Below, piece after piece: positions 1 through 5,416 of a stretch of 5,513 bases of DNA. A program made the translations under genes and the position numbers. The first letter of the stretch is position 1. The number at the start of each line of letters is the position of its first letter. The notes beneath the pieces were generated by a model. It saw only the letters and a program-made list of their open reading frames with translations. It searched no databases and was not told the origin of the DNA. This DNA comes from CALGFH01 sp036003705 (lineage in GTDB: Bacteria > Actinomycetota > CALGFH01), in the NCBI GenBank assembly GCA_036003705.1, contig DASYSE010000019.1, forward strand, positions 1 to 5,513. Reading direction: 5' to 3'.

Positions 1-507
1 GTGCTCGGCGCCTCGATGTTCCCCGGCGTCGCCCTGCTGACCCCGCTGTTCCAGCTGTTCACCAACATCGGCTGGTTCGGGACCTACCAGGCGCTGATCA
101 TCCCCGACATCTCCTTCGCCCTGCCGTTGACCGTCTACGTCCTGACCGCCTTCTTCGCCGAGATGCCATGGGAGCTGGAACAGGCGGCCCTGGTCGACGG
201 CGCCACCCCGGGGCAGGCCTTCCGCAAGGTCATCCTCCCGCTCGCCGCCCCCGGCCTGTTCACCACCGCGATCCTGGCCTTCATCGCCGCCTGGAACGAG
301 TTCCTGCTGGCCAGCCAGCTGTCCAGCGACAAGACCCAGCCGGTGACCGTGGCCATCGCGGGCTTCACCGGCAGCCAGCCACACCAGGAGCCGTACACGG
401 CCATCATGGCCGCAGGGACCGTCGTCACGATCCCGCTCGTCATCCTGGTACTGATCCTCCAACGCCGCATCGTCGCCGGCCTGACCGCCGGAGGCGTCAA
501 GGGCTGA
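1..507 (+). CDS. Carbohydrate ABC transporter permease, MalG-type (C-terminal part)
   Basis: Inner-membrane permease subunit of a binding-protein-dependent sugar importer. It forms the translocation channel with a MalF-type partner and couples to the ATPase. The gene enters from the left edge. Only the last 168 residues are visible, against about 270-300 in the family, so the GTG at position 1 may be an internal Val codon. The visible part has a hydrophobic segment at about residues 30-52. Next comes the EAA loop at about 58-85 (EQAALVDGATPGQAFRKVILP), which contacts the ATPase, then hydrophobic segments at about 86-105 and 134-153. The C-terminus, RRIVAGLTAGGVKG, is the usual ending of MalG-like permeases. 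The transported sugar cannot be told from this fragment. The binding protein and MalF-type partner are expected just to the left of the window. A small membrane-protein gene follows after 22 nt. Confidence 0.94.
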   Translation: MLGASMFPGVALLTPLFQLFTNIGWFGTYQALIIPDISFALPLTVYVLTAFFAEMPWELEQAALVDGATPGQAFRKVILPLAAPGLFTTAILAFIAAWNEFLLASQLSSDKTQPVTVAIAGFTGSQPHQEPYTAIMAAGTVVTIPLVILVLILQRRIVAGLTAGGVKG

Positions 508-529
508 CCGTCACGACGAGGAAGAAGCC

Positions 530-718
530 GTGCACCCCAGGGCGAAAGCCCAGCGAATCGAGATGCTCATCGGGGTGCTCGGCTTCTTCACCGTGATCGC
601 GTTCATCGACACCGTCGTGCTGGAGCTCCGGGGAAGGCCGGCGCTGCGGTCGGCGATGATCCTGCTCGGCTTCGTCGTGCTGCTCGGCCTGACGATCCGG
701 TGGCGCCGGCGCTCCTGA
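530..718 (+). CDS. Small two-helix membrane protein, unknown function
   Basis: A 62-residue protein starting at GTG 530, with a GAGGAAG ribosome binding site at 518-524 and a 5-nt spacer. Two hydrophobic segments (about residues 13-33 and 41-57) are joined by a short charged turn (LRGRPALRS). The protein begins with basic residues and ends in WRRRS, so both ends are probably cytoplasmic by the positive-inside rule. It lies 22 nt behind the sugar permease stop and is probably co-transcribed with it. Its stop is 4 nt from the stop of the opposing gene. I do not recognise a family. The good ribosome binding site, membrane-protein composition and G/C-ended codons argue that it is a real gene. A role with the transporter is only suggested by position. 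Confidence 0.65.
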   Translation: MHPRAKAQRIEMLIGVLGFFTVIAFIDTVVLELRGRPALRSAMILLGFVVLLGLTIRWRRRS

Positions 719-722
719 AGCT

Positions 723-1829
723 CTAGTTCGCGGCCAGGGCGGTCGGGATGGTGTCGAGCACCCTGTCGGCGTCCAGCCACACCAGGCCGGCCGCCGGCTG
801 GCCGGGCCGCCAGGCCGCGATCGAGGTTGCGGGGCCGGCGCCAAAGAAGAACAGCCAGCCGTTCGAGGCCCAGCCCAGGCAGGGCTGGCCGCCGGTCGGG
901 GTGACATTCTCGGACCCTGGCAGCAAACCGGCCCGGCCGTGATCCAGGTCGACGATGGCCAGCCCGAGTGCGCGCGGTCCGGCGAGCCGGATGTACACGG
1001 CCAGCCAGCGGCCACCGGGGTCGAACGCACCCAGCCCGTAGCAGCAGCCCGCCCACGGCACCGACCCACCCGAGCCGTACCAGCCGGCACTGCCGGGGGG
1101 CGGCGACACCACCGTCACGGCCTCGCTGGCCAGGTCGCGGACGTACAGGAAGCCACCGGCCAACCAGGCGGCGCGGTCGCCGCGGACGTCGAGGAAGGTC
1201 GCATCCTGGGCAAGCAGCGTCCGCACCCGGCCGCTCCCCGGCTCGACCACCACCAGGTCGCCGTCGAGGTTGCTGGCGAGCACCCCCGAACGCAGGACCG
1301 CGACCGGAGCGGCCTGGTACGGGAGGGTCCAATGGGTGTGACGGCGTCCTCCGACCAGGCCCACCTCGACCAGGTCGTAGCGTTGCTCGGGTGGGCCGAA
1401 GCGGGTGTCGACCAGCCAGGCGCGGTCGTCGGCCAGGCCGGGCAGGGCCAGCCGGGCCTTGCCGAGCAGTCGTCGGGGACCGGGTCGACCCGCCGGGACC
1501 GCCCAGGCGCGGCCGTCGGCGACCAACACAGTGAACGACCCCTGGCGGAACAAGATGGTCGTCTGCTTGGCGATGGGCGGGATGCCTGTGATCGTCCCGC
1601 TCGCCGGATCGACGACGGCGGGCCGGCGACCACCGAGGGACAGCCGCGTGCCGGGCGGCGGGATCTGAGGCGATGAGCGGCCGAGGGTGGACGCGGTCGA
1701 GGCCGCAGGCACGATCGGCAGGGACGTTCCGCCAGTCACCGACCACCGAACGATGACCAGGCCGGCGACGGCGGCGACGATCAGCAGGACAGTGCGCAGG
1801 GCGTCCCGGCGAGACCTCGATCCTGGCAC
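723..1829 (-). CDS. Membrane-anchored propeller-like protein, hypothetical
   Basis: A 368-residue protein of unknown function. I chose the GTG at 1829 because GAGG lies 5 nt upstream of it. An in-frame TTG at 1868 would add 13 residues, but it has no visible ribosome binding site and directly follows an in-frame TGA. A basic N-terminus (SRSRRDALR) precedes one hydrophobic segment at about residues 11-27, indicating a signal anchor with the rest outside the membrane. A Pro/Ser/Thr-rich linker follows. The remainder consists of recurring short hydrophobic strands alternating with turns such as DLVVVEPGSGRVRTLL, FLYVRDLASEAVTVV and LGLAIVDLDHGRAGLL. This is the pattern of a WD40/TolB-like beta-propeller, but I see no diagnostic motif. 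Four Cys residues are present, including a CC pair. It is divergent from glpX and convergent, with a 4-nt gap, to the small membrane-protein gene. The plus-strand open frames opposite it look like high-GC shadows. Confidence 0.78.
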   Translation of the reverse strand: MPGSRSRRDALRTVLLIVAAVAGLVIVRWSVTGGTSLPIVPAASTASTLGRSSPQIPPPGTRLSLGGRRPAVVDPASGTITGIPPIAKQTTILFRQGSFTVLVADGRAWAVPAGRPGPRRLLGKARLALPGLADDRAWLVDTRFGPPEQRYDLVEVGLVGGRRHTHWTLPYQAAPVAVLRSGVLASNLDGDLVVVEPGSGRVRTLLAQDATFLDVRGDRAAWLAGGFLYVRDLASEAVTVVSPPPGSAGWYGSGGSVPWAGCCYGLGAFDPGGRWLAVYIRLAGPRALGLAIVDLDHGRAGLLPGSENVTPTGGQPCLGWASNGWLFFFGAGPATSIAAWRPGQPAAGLVWLDADRVLDTIPTALAAN

Positions 1830-1871
1830 GGCGACCTCGCAACCGTCTGTGGCCCAGCGACCAACCAATCA

Positions 1872-1883
1872 TGCACCGGTGCA
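1872..1883. promoter_or_regulatory. Perfect 12-bp palindrome between divergent genes, possible operator
   Basis: TGCACCGGTGCA reads identically on both strands. It lies in the 182-bp space between glpX and the divergent membrane-anchored gene, 43 bp upstream of that gene's preferred GTG start and about 130 bp upstream of the glpX start. The position suits a dimeric regulator site acting mainly on the minus-strand gene. Function is inferred from symmetry and position only. Confidence 0.3.
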
Positions 1884-1911
1884 CCAGCACGCCGCCATGT
1901 TGGCGTTGCTG

Positions 1912-1932
1912 CCGGCCGTCGGAACCGGCCGG
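1912..1932. repeat. Short inverted repeat in the glpX leader region
   Basis: CCGGCCG (1912-1918) and CGGCCGG (1926-1932) are perfectly complementary arms around a 7-nt loop, about 80 bp upstream of the glpX start. It could be a hairpin in the leader or a second protein-binding site. In DNA this GC-rich it could also be chance. No T-run follows, so it does not look like a terminator. Confidence 0.25.
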
Positions 1933-2011
1933 GCACCGAAGCTGTGTTGGACGCCGACCCGGTTCAGGACCGATCCTGTACCCAGCAGGCATCGTCACCG
2001 GGAGGTACGCC

Positions 2012-3016
2012 GTGACCGAACAGGCTCGCACCGGGCTCGATCCCGACCGCAACCTCGCGCTTGAGCTGGTTCGCGCGACCGAGGCGGCGGCGATCGGGGG
2101 TGCCCGGCATCTTGGACGCGGCGACAAGGAGGCGGTCGACCAGGCGGCCGTGGACGCCATGCGGCCGGTCCTCGGCTCGATCGCCATGGACGGGGTGGTG
2201 GTGATCGGCGAGGGCGAGAAGGACAACGCCCCCATGCTCTACAACGGCGAACGGGTCGGCGACGGCACCCCGCCCGAGGTCGACATCGCCGTCGACCCGG
2301 TGGACGGGACCACCCTGACCGCCAAGAGCCTGCCCAACGCCATCGCCGTTGTGGCCCTGGCCGAACGGGGCAGCATGTTCGACCCCGGCCCCTGCGTCTA
2401 CATGGAGAAGCTCGCCGTCGGCCGCGCCGCCGCCGCCGTCGTCGACTTCGAGGCCCCGATCGAGGACAACCTGCGCCGCATCGCCGAGGCCAAGGGGTCC
2501 GACGTCACCGAGCTGACGGTCTGCATCCTCGACCGCCCTCGGCACGAGGAGGAGCTGGTCGGGCGGGTCCGGGCCACCGGCGCACGGATCAAGTTCCTGC
2601 TCGACGGCGACGTGGCCGGCGCGATCATGGCCGCCAGGGAAGAGACCGGGGTCGACGTCGCCGTCGGGATCGGGGGCACGCCGGAAGGTGTCATCACCGC
2701 CTGCGCCCTCAAGTGCCTCGGCGGTGCCCTGTTCGGGCGGCTGTGGCCGCGCAACGACCAGGAGCGCCGGGCCGCCCTCGACCTGGGCTACGACCTCGAC
2801 AAGGTCCTCAGCATCGACGACCTGGTCCGGGGCGAGAACGTGTTCTTCGCGGCCACCGGCGTGACCGACGGCGAGCTGCTGCGTGGCGTCCGCTTCCAGC
2901 ACCAGGAGGTGCTGACCCAGTCCCTGTCGATGCGCTCGAAGTCGGGCGCGGTCCGGTTGATCGACGCCCGCCACCAGCTCGACAGGTCCAACCTGGTCTC
3001 CCGCCGACGCCTGTGA
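2012..3016 (+). CDS. glpX: Class II fructose-1,6-bisphosphatase (GlpX)
   Basis: Cytoplasmic metal-dependent phosphatase converting fructose 1,6-bisphosphate to fructose 6-phosphate, the committed step of gluconeogenesis. The start is GTG 2012, because GGAGGT at 2001-2006 sits 5 nt upstream. An open frame extends further upstream but lacks such support. The product has 334 residues, a normal length for GlpX. The Li+-sensitive phosphatase fold is shown by GEGEKDNAPMLYNGE (about residues 66-80), the metal-binding DPVDGTT (95-101) and GGTPEGV (221-227). In that last motif the Glu is the expected metal/catalytic residue by comparison with the E. coli enzyme. The N-terminal LALELVRATEAAAIGGARHLGRGDK and the central FLLDGDVAGAI are also typical. 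All key motifs are intact. In many actinobacteria GlpX is the main or only FBPase (established knowledge), but whether that holds here cannot be seen. It is transcribed divergently from the gene at 723-1829. Confidence 0.97.
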   Translation: MTEQARTGLDPDRNLALELVRATEAAAIGGARHLGRGDKEAVDQAAVDAMRPVLGSIAMDGVVVIGEGEKDNAPMLYNGERVGDGTPPEVDIAVDPVDGTTLTAKSLPNAIAVVALAERGSMFDPGPCVYMEKLAVGRAAAAVVDFEAPIEDNLRRIAEAKGSDVTELTVCILDRPRHEEELVGRVRATGARIKFLLDGDVAGAIMAAREETGVDVAVGIGGTPEGVITACALKCLGGALFGRLWPRNDQERRAALDLGYDLDKVLSIDDLVRGENVFFAATGVTDGELLRGVRFQHQEVLTQSLSMRSKSGAVRLIDARHQLDRSNLVSRRRL

Positions 3017-3021
3017 CCCGG

Positions 3022-3051
3022 CCAGGACGCCGCCTCAAAGGTTTGTCCTGG
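3022..3051 (+). terminator. Possible hairpin after glpX
   Basis: CCAGGAC (3022-3028) and GTCCTGG (3045-3051) form a perfect 7-bp inverted repeat starting 5 nt after the glpX stop. The loop is long (16 nt) and no T-run follows. It may be a weak terminator or an mRNA-stabilising stem, or chance. It also covers the region where a promoter for the next small gene would lie. Confidence 0.28.
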
Positions 3052-3074
3052 TCTGCTCGCGGAACAATTCACGC

Positions 3075-3263
3075 ATGACCGCAACAAGCACCACCCGCCG
3101 CCGGGCCGTCGGCGCCGACGCCCCGGTCCGCTCCTTCGGCCGGCGCCGAGTCTGCTCGCGGCCGGGCTGCCAGGTCCTGCTCTCGAGCTACAACCCGGCC
3201 CGCCACTGCTCCGTCCACCACGGCTGGGACCGGGAACCAAGGCCTCGCCACCGCCGCCGCTGA
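3075..3263 (+). CDS. Small arginine-rich protein with probable CCCH zinc site
   Basis: A 62-residue protein starting at ATG 3075. The central part reads VCSRPGCQVLLSSYNPARHCSVHHG. Cys27-x4-Cys32-x12-Cys45-x2-His48 is spaced like a small zinc-binding knuckle. Basic arms flank it (TTRRR near the N-terminus, RPRHRRR at the C-terminus), which would suit nucleic-acid binding. The CxxxxCxxxLSxYNxxxxxC pattern matches short uncharacterised proteins I associate with actinobacteria, and no function is assigned here. No Shine-Dalgarno sequence is visible. A weak promoter-like pair, TTGTCC (3043-3048) and ACAATT (3064-3069), ends 5 nt before the ATG, so the mRNA could be leaderless. It lies 58 nt after glpX and upstream of tRNA-Lys. 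A 5-bp stem, GCAGC/GCTGC (3276-3291), follows the stop. Confidence 0.68.
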   Translation: MTATSTTRRRAVGADAPVRSFGRRRVCSRPGCQVLLSSYNPARHCSVHHGWDREPRPRHRRR

Positions 3264-3297
3264 CGCACCGCCGTCGCAGCACCCCGGCTGCCTCTGG

Positions 3298-3303
3298 TAG
3301 CCT
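3298..3303 (+). promoter_or_regulatory. Possible -10 element of the tRNA-Lys gene
   Basis: TAGCCT matches the actinobacterial TANNNT -10 consensus and lies 12 nt upstream of the mature tRNA 5' end, a suitable distance. No convincing -35 hexamer is visible upstream. Confidence 0.35.
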
Positions 3304-3315
3304 CCATGCCCGTGC

Positions 3316-3388
3316 GCGCCGCTAGCTCAATTGGCAGAGCAGTGCCCTCTTAAGGCAACGGTTCGGGGTTCGAGTCCCTGGCGGCGCA
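3316..3388 (+). tRNA. tRNA-Lys, anticodon CTT
   Basis: A complete 73-nt cloverleaf reading AAG codons. The acceptor stem GCGCCGC/GCGGCGC pairs perfectly over 7 bp. U8 and A9 are present. The D stem is GCTC/GAGC with an AATTGGCA loop that contains the conserved GG. The anticodon arm is GTGCC-CTCTTAA-GGCAA, with CTT at positions 34-36. The variable loop is 5 nt, and the T arm CGGGG-TTCGAGT-CCCTG includes one G-T wobble. The discriminator base is A and no CCA is encoded (CCCC follows). The first anticodon-stem pair is a G-A mismatch, the only blemish. A TANNNT box precedes the gene and a hairpin terminator follows it. Confidence 0.95.
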
Positions 3389-3407
3389 CCCCCCAAAGTC
3401 GCAGGTG

Positions 3408-3433
3408 AGACCCGGTTCAGTGCCGGGTCTTCT
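3408..3433 (+). terminator. Hairpin terminator downstream of tRNA-Lys
   Basis: AGACCCGG (3408-3415) and CCGGGTCT (3423-3430) form a perfect 8-bp stem with a 7-nt loop, 20 nt after the tRNA. The stem is followed by the pyrimidine-rich TCT, a short but acceptable intrinsic terminator for a high-GC genome. The stem is symmetric and could also stop minus-strand transcription arriving from the FG-GAP side. Confidence 0.62.
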
Positions 3434-3530
3434 ACGTGCACGAGCGCCGGTTGGGGCACATTGGGGGCACGCGCGGGACGCGATTGGATGGATCAGCGGT
3501 GCCGGGAGGTCTATCGACGGGCCGCCGTTC
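3432..3530 (-). pseudogene. Possible C-terminal remnant of a tyrosine integrase
   Basis: On the minus strand, a frame different from that of the FG-GAP gene is open across this stretch. It ends at TAG (3432-3434), just past the tRNA-Lys terminator. The translated tail contains VDRPPGTADPSNRV followed by PRVPPMCPNRRSCT. The VPPMCPN-like ending, and a position convergent to and directly behind a tRNA 3' end, resemble the tails of actinobacterial phage-type integrases that sit next to their tRNA attachment site. No integrase catalytic domain (the R...H-x-x-R...Y residues) precedes it, because the FG-GAP gene occupies that space, so at most a tail survives. The identification rests on a short low-complexity stretch and is tentative. 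Confidence 0.25.
3449..3483. repeat. Left copy of an imperfect direct repeat flanking the FG-GAP gene
   Basis: The stretch contains GGTTGGGGCACA, then TTGGGGGCACGCGC, then GGGACGCGA. The same elements, with one TTGGGGCACA-like unit missing and a 2-bp insertion, recur at 5427-5452 in the same orientation. Internally, TTGGGGCACA and TTGGGGGCAC form a near-duplicate of about 10 bp. The copy lies about 60 bp after the tRNA-Lys gene. Confidence 0.45.
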
Positions 3531-3579
3531 GCCGAGGCCTCGAATGCGACGGCGGCCTGGTTGCTGCTGCGGGCGAGCC

Positions 3580-5172
3580 CTACGGGCCGGAGGCGGCGAG
3601 CGCCTCGCCGAAGAAGTCGTCGAACTCGACGCTGTCGGGCACCCCGGGGCTGTCCTGGGTGTACAGCTGGCTGCCGGTCCCGGTCAGCCCCCCAGCCGAA
3701 CCGGGCAGCACGTTGACCGCCCCGGCGAATTCGAAGGAGCCGACGGTTTCGCCCAGGACCCCGGCCGCCAGGTCGACAAAGCTGTCGGCGTCGAAGTCGC
3801 CAGCGGCGAGCGCGGAGCCGAACCCGTCGCGGAACTCAGCGCTGTCAGGCACCCCGGGGCTGTCCTGGCTGAACAGCTGGCTGCCGATCCCGGTCAGCCC
3901 CCCAGCCGAACCCGGGAGGGCGACGACCGCACCGGCGCCGGGGATGCCCACGGGCTCCGACACCCCGGCGGCCAGATCGGCAAAGCTGTCGCTGTCGAAG
4001 TCGCCGGCGGCCAGGGACAGGAAGCCGAAGCCGTCACCCGGCTCGGCGCTGCCGGGGACTCCAGGGCTGTTTCGGGTGAACAACTGGCTGCCAATGCCGG
4101 TCAGCCCTCCAGCCGAACCGGGCAGCACGTTGACCGCACCCGCATCCTCAGCGGCGCCCACATCCTCGGCCCCGCCGACCGCCAGGTCGACGAAGCCGCC
4201 GCCGCCGAAGTCGCCAACGGCAACGGCGGAGCCGAAGTTGTCGCCGAGCTCAGCCACCCCTGGCACCCCGGGGCTGTTCTGGGTCAACAGCTGGCTGCCG
4301 CTACCAGTCAGCCCCCCAGCCGAACCGGGCAGGACGTTGACCGCCCCGCCGCGGTCAGCGGTACCGTAATCCTCGCCAGGGGCGCCGACGGTCAGGTCGG
4401 CGAAGCCGTCGCTGTCGAAGTCGCCAGCGCCGACCGCGAAGCCAACCTCGTCATCCGGCTCTACGACGCCGGGCACCCCGGGGCTGTCCTGAGTCAGAAA
4501 CTGGCTCCCGGTCCCGGTCAACCCGCCGGCGGTGCCGTACAGCACATTCACGGCCCCGCCATTGGCGGTGGCGCCCACGTCCTCGCGCCACACGCCGACG
4601 GCCAGGTCGGCGAAGCGATCGCCGTCGAAGTCGCCAGCGGCGAGCACCCCACCGAAGTTGTCCTCGGTCTCAGCGCTGCTGCCCACTCCGGGACTGTCCT
4701 GGGTGAACAGCTGGCTGTCGGCGCCAGTCAACCCGCCGGCGGTGCCGTACAGCACATTCACGGCCCCCGCGTCAGCGACAGCGCCCACGGCCTCCAACGA
4801 CACCCCGACCGCCAGGTCGGCGAAGCCATCGCCGTCGAAGTCGCCAACCGCCAACTCATCACCGAAGCCGTCGCCCGGCTCAGCGACCCCCGGCACCCCG
4901 GGACTATTTTGGGTGAAGAGCTGGCTGCCGGTACCCGTCAGCCCGCCGGCGGCGCCGTACAGCACGTTCACGGCTCCTCCGTTGCTGATGGCGCCCAGAT
5001 TCTCGCTGACGACGCCGACGGCCAGGTCGGCGAAGCCATCGTTGTTGAAGTCGGCCTGCAGACCCTCGACGGTGGCGGCCTGCGTGATCGTCGGGGCATT
5101 GGCGAGACCAGGTACCGCTGGCCAGACCGTGGCCGCAAGGAGTAGGACGAGGGCCACCGCGATTCGCCGCAT
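3580..5172 (-). CDS. Secreted FG-GAP repeat (integrin-like beta-propeller) protein
   Basis: A 530-residue exported protein. The start is ATG 5172, because AGGAGGT lies 7 nt upstream (5180-5186) and a clear Sec signal peptide begins there: MRR, a hydrophobic core at about residues 4-20, then PGLANA with probable cleavage after residue 26. The mature part is built of FG-GAP repeats. Calcium-loop motifs of the DFDxDGFADLAVG type begin at residues 41, 111, 181, 251, 321, 391 and 459, giving a spacing of exactly 70 residues except for the last (68). Each unit also carries AGAVNVL(Y/P)G-AGGLTG, SQLFTQDSPGVP and a FG...LAAGDF strand. The chain begins within one unit and ends within another (FGEALAASGP), so the two halves can complete a seventh blade. 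Loop 5 (DFGGGGFVD) has lost its calcium ligands. There is no LPxTG motif or C-terminal membrane anchor, so it is probably released or held non-covalently. FG-GAP domains commonly mediate adhesion or ligand binding, but the ligand here is unknown. The long plus-strand frame opposite is a shadow. Confidence 0.94.
   Translation of the reverse strand: MRRIAVALVLLLAATVWPAVPGLANAPTITQAATVEGLQADFNNDGFADLAVGVVSENLGAISNGGAVNVLYGAAGGLTGTGSQLFTQNSPGVPGVAEPGDGFGDELAVGDFDGDGFADLAVGVSLEAVGAVADAGAVNVLYGTAGGLTGADSQLFTQDSPGVGSSAETEDNFGGVLAAGDFDGDRFADLAVGVWREDVGATANGGAVNVLYGTAGGLTGTGSQFLTQDSPGVPGVVEPDDEVGFAVGAGDFDSDGFADLTVGAPGEDYGTADRGGAVNVLPGSAGGLTGSGSQLLTQNSPGVPGVAELGDNFGSAVAVGDFGGGGFVDLAVGGAEDVGAAEDAGAVNVLPGSAGGLTGIGSQLFTRNSPGVPGSAEPGDGFGFLSLAAGDFDSDSFADLAAGVSEPVGIPGAGAVVALPGSAGGLTGIGSQLFSQDSPGVPDSAEFRDGFGSALAAGDFDADSFVDLAAGVLGETVGSFEFAGAVNVLPGSAGGLTGTGSQLYTQDSPGVPDSVEFDDFFGEALAASGP
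3592..5052 (-). repeat. Tandem 210-bp coding repeats (seven units)
   Basis: The FG-GAP gene consists of seven in-frame units with a period of 210 bp (204 bp for the last spacing), visible in the DNA as well as the protein. The Asp codon opening each calcium loop ends at 5052, 4842, 4632, 4422, 4212, 4002 and 3798. DNA conservation is strongest in the AGGLTG and DSPGVP segments. Units 1-3 share one version of the NVL-GLTG block and units 4-7 another. Confidence 0.9.
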
Positions 5173-5416
5173 CTGCACCACCTCCTGTCGAGCGGGCCGC
5201 CGTGGCCCGGCTCGACGAGCAACGAACCTGCACCTTTGGGATCTGGAGGACACCTTAAGAAGGCGGCCGCTTCGAAGAAGCGTCTGGCAGCACGGCGACG
5301 TTCGGCCATTGAGAGAATTGGCTCGGCGTTGCGGTGACTCAGAGACTCGGCCAGTTTGTTCCCCGCGGAAGCCAAGAGCAAGGTGAGCAGCATCGCCGCC
5401 ACCTGGCCTTCGTCGT
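5173..5416. other. Leader region upstream of the FG-GAP gene, no clear gene
   Basis: The stretch holds the AGGAGGT ribosome binding site (5180-5186) and, on the minus strand, a TAAGGT box (5252-5257) that fits the TANNNT -10 consensus. A -35 element is not convincing. An inverted repeat, CGCTTC/GAAGCG (5268-5282, 3-nt loop), lies just upstream of that box. A minus-strand frame starting at ATG 5420 (MNDEGQVAAMLLTLLLASAGNKL...) crosses the region and runs on to 4968, overlapping the FG-GAP start by about 200 bp. It has no ribosome binding site and mixed third-position bases. It may be a decayed gene or chance, so I do not call it as a CDS. Confidence 0.4.

Noticed and set aside
939..1676. Plus-strand open frames opposite the propeller-like gene
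   Set aside because: They are rich in Arg, Gly and Pro with no membrane or domain pattern, while the minus-strand product has a signal anchor, strand periodicity and a placed ribosome binding site.
1947..1977. TTGGAC and GATCCT as a glpX promoter
   Set aside because: The spacing is about 19 bp and the -10 does not fit TANNNT, so it is too weak to call.
1871..2011. An upstream extension of the GlpX frame by 47 codons
   Set aside because: GGAGGT lies immediately before the GTG at 2012, the resulting length matches the family, and the extension has no GlpX-like sequence.
511..2235. A 574-codon minus-strand open frame
   Set aside because: It crosses the small membrane-protein gene, the propeller-like gene and the glpX start in shadow frames. 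Its composition is low-complexity Arg/Pro/Ala, typical of high-GC antisense frames.
1964..2974. A 336-codon minus-strand frame opposite glpX
   Set aside because: It is the antisense shadow of an unambiguous GlpX reading frame.
3592..5052. A CRISPR array or non-coding satellite
   Set aside because: The 210-bp repeats are contiguous, in frame and encode FG-GAP units, with no spacer structure.
3436..5145. A 569-codon plus-strand open frame opposite the FG-GAP gene
   Set aside because: It mirrors the high-GC tandem repeats and lacks a ribosome binding site, signal peptide or recognised family. The minus strand has AGGAGGT, a signal peptide and FG-GAP motifs.
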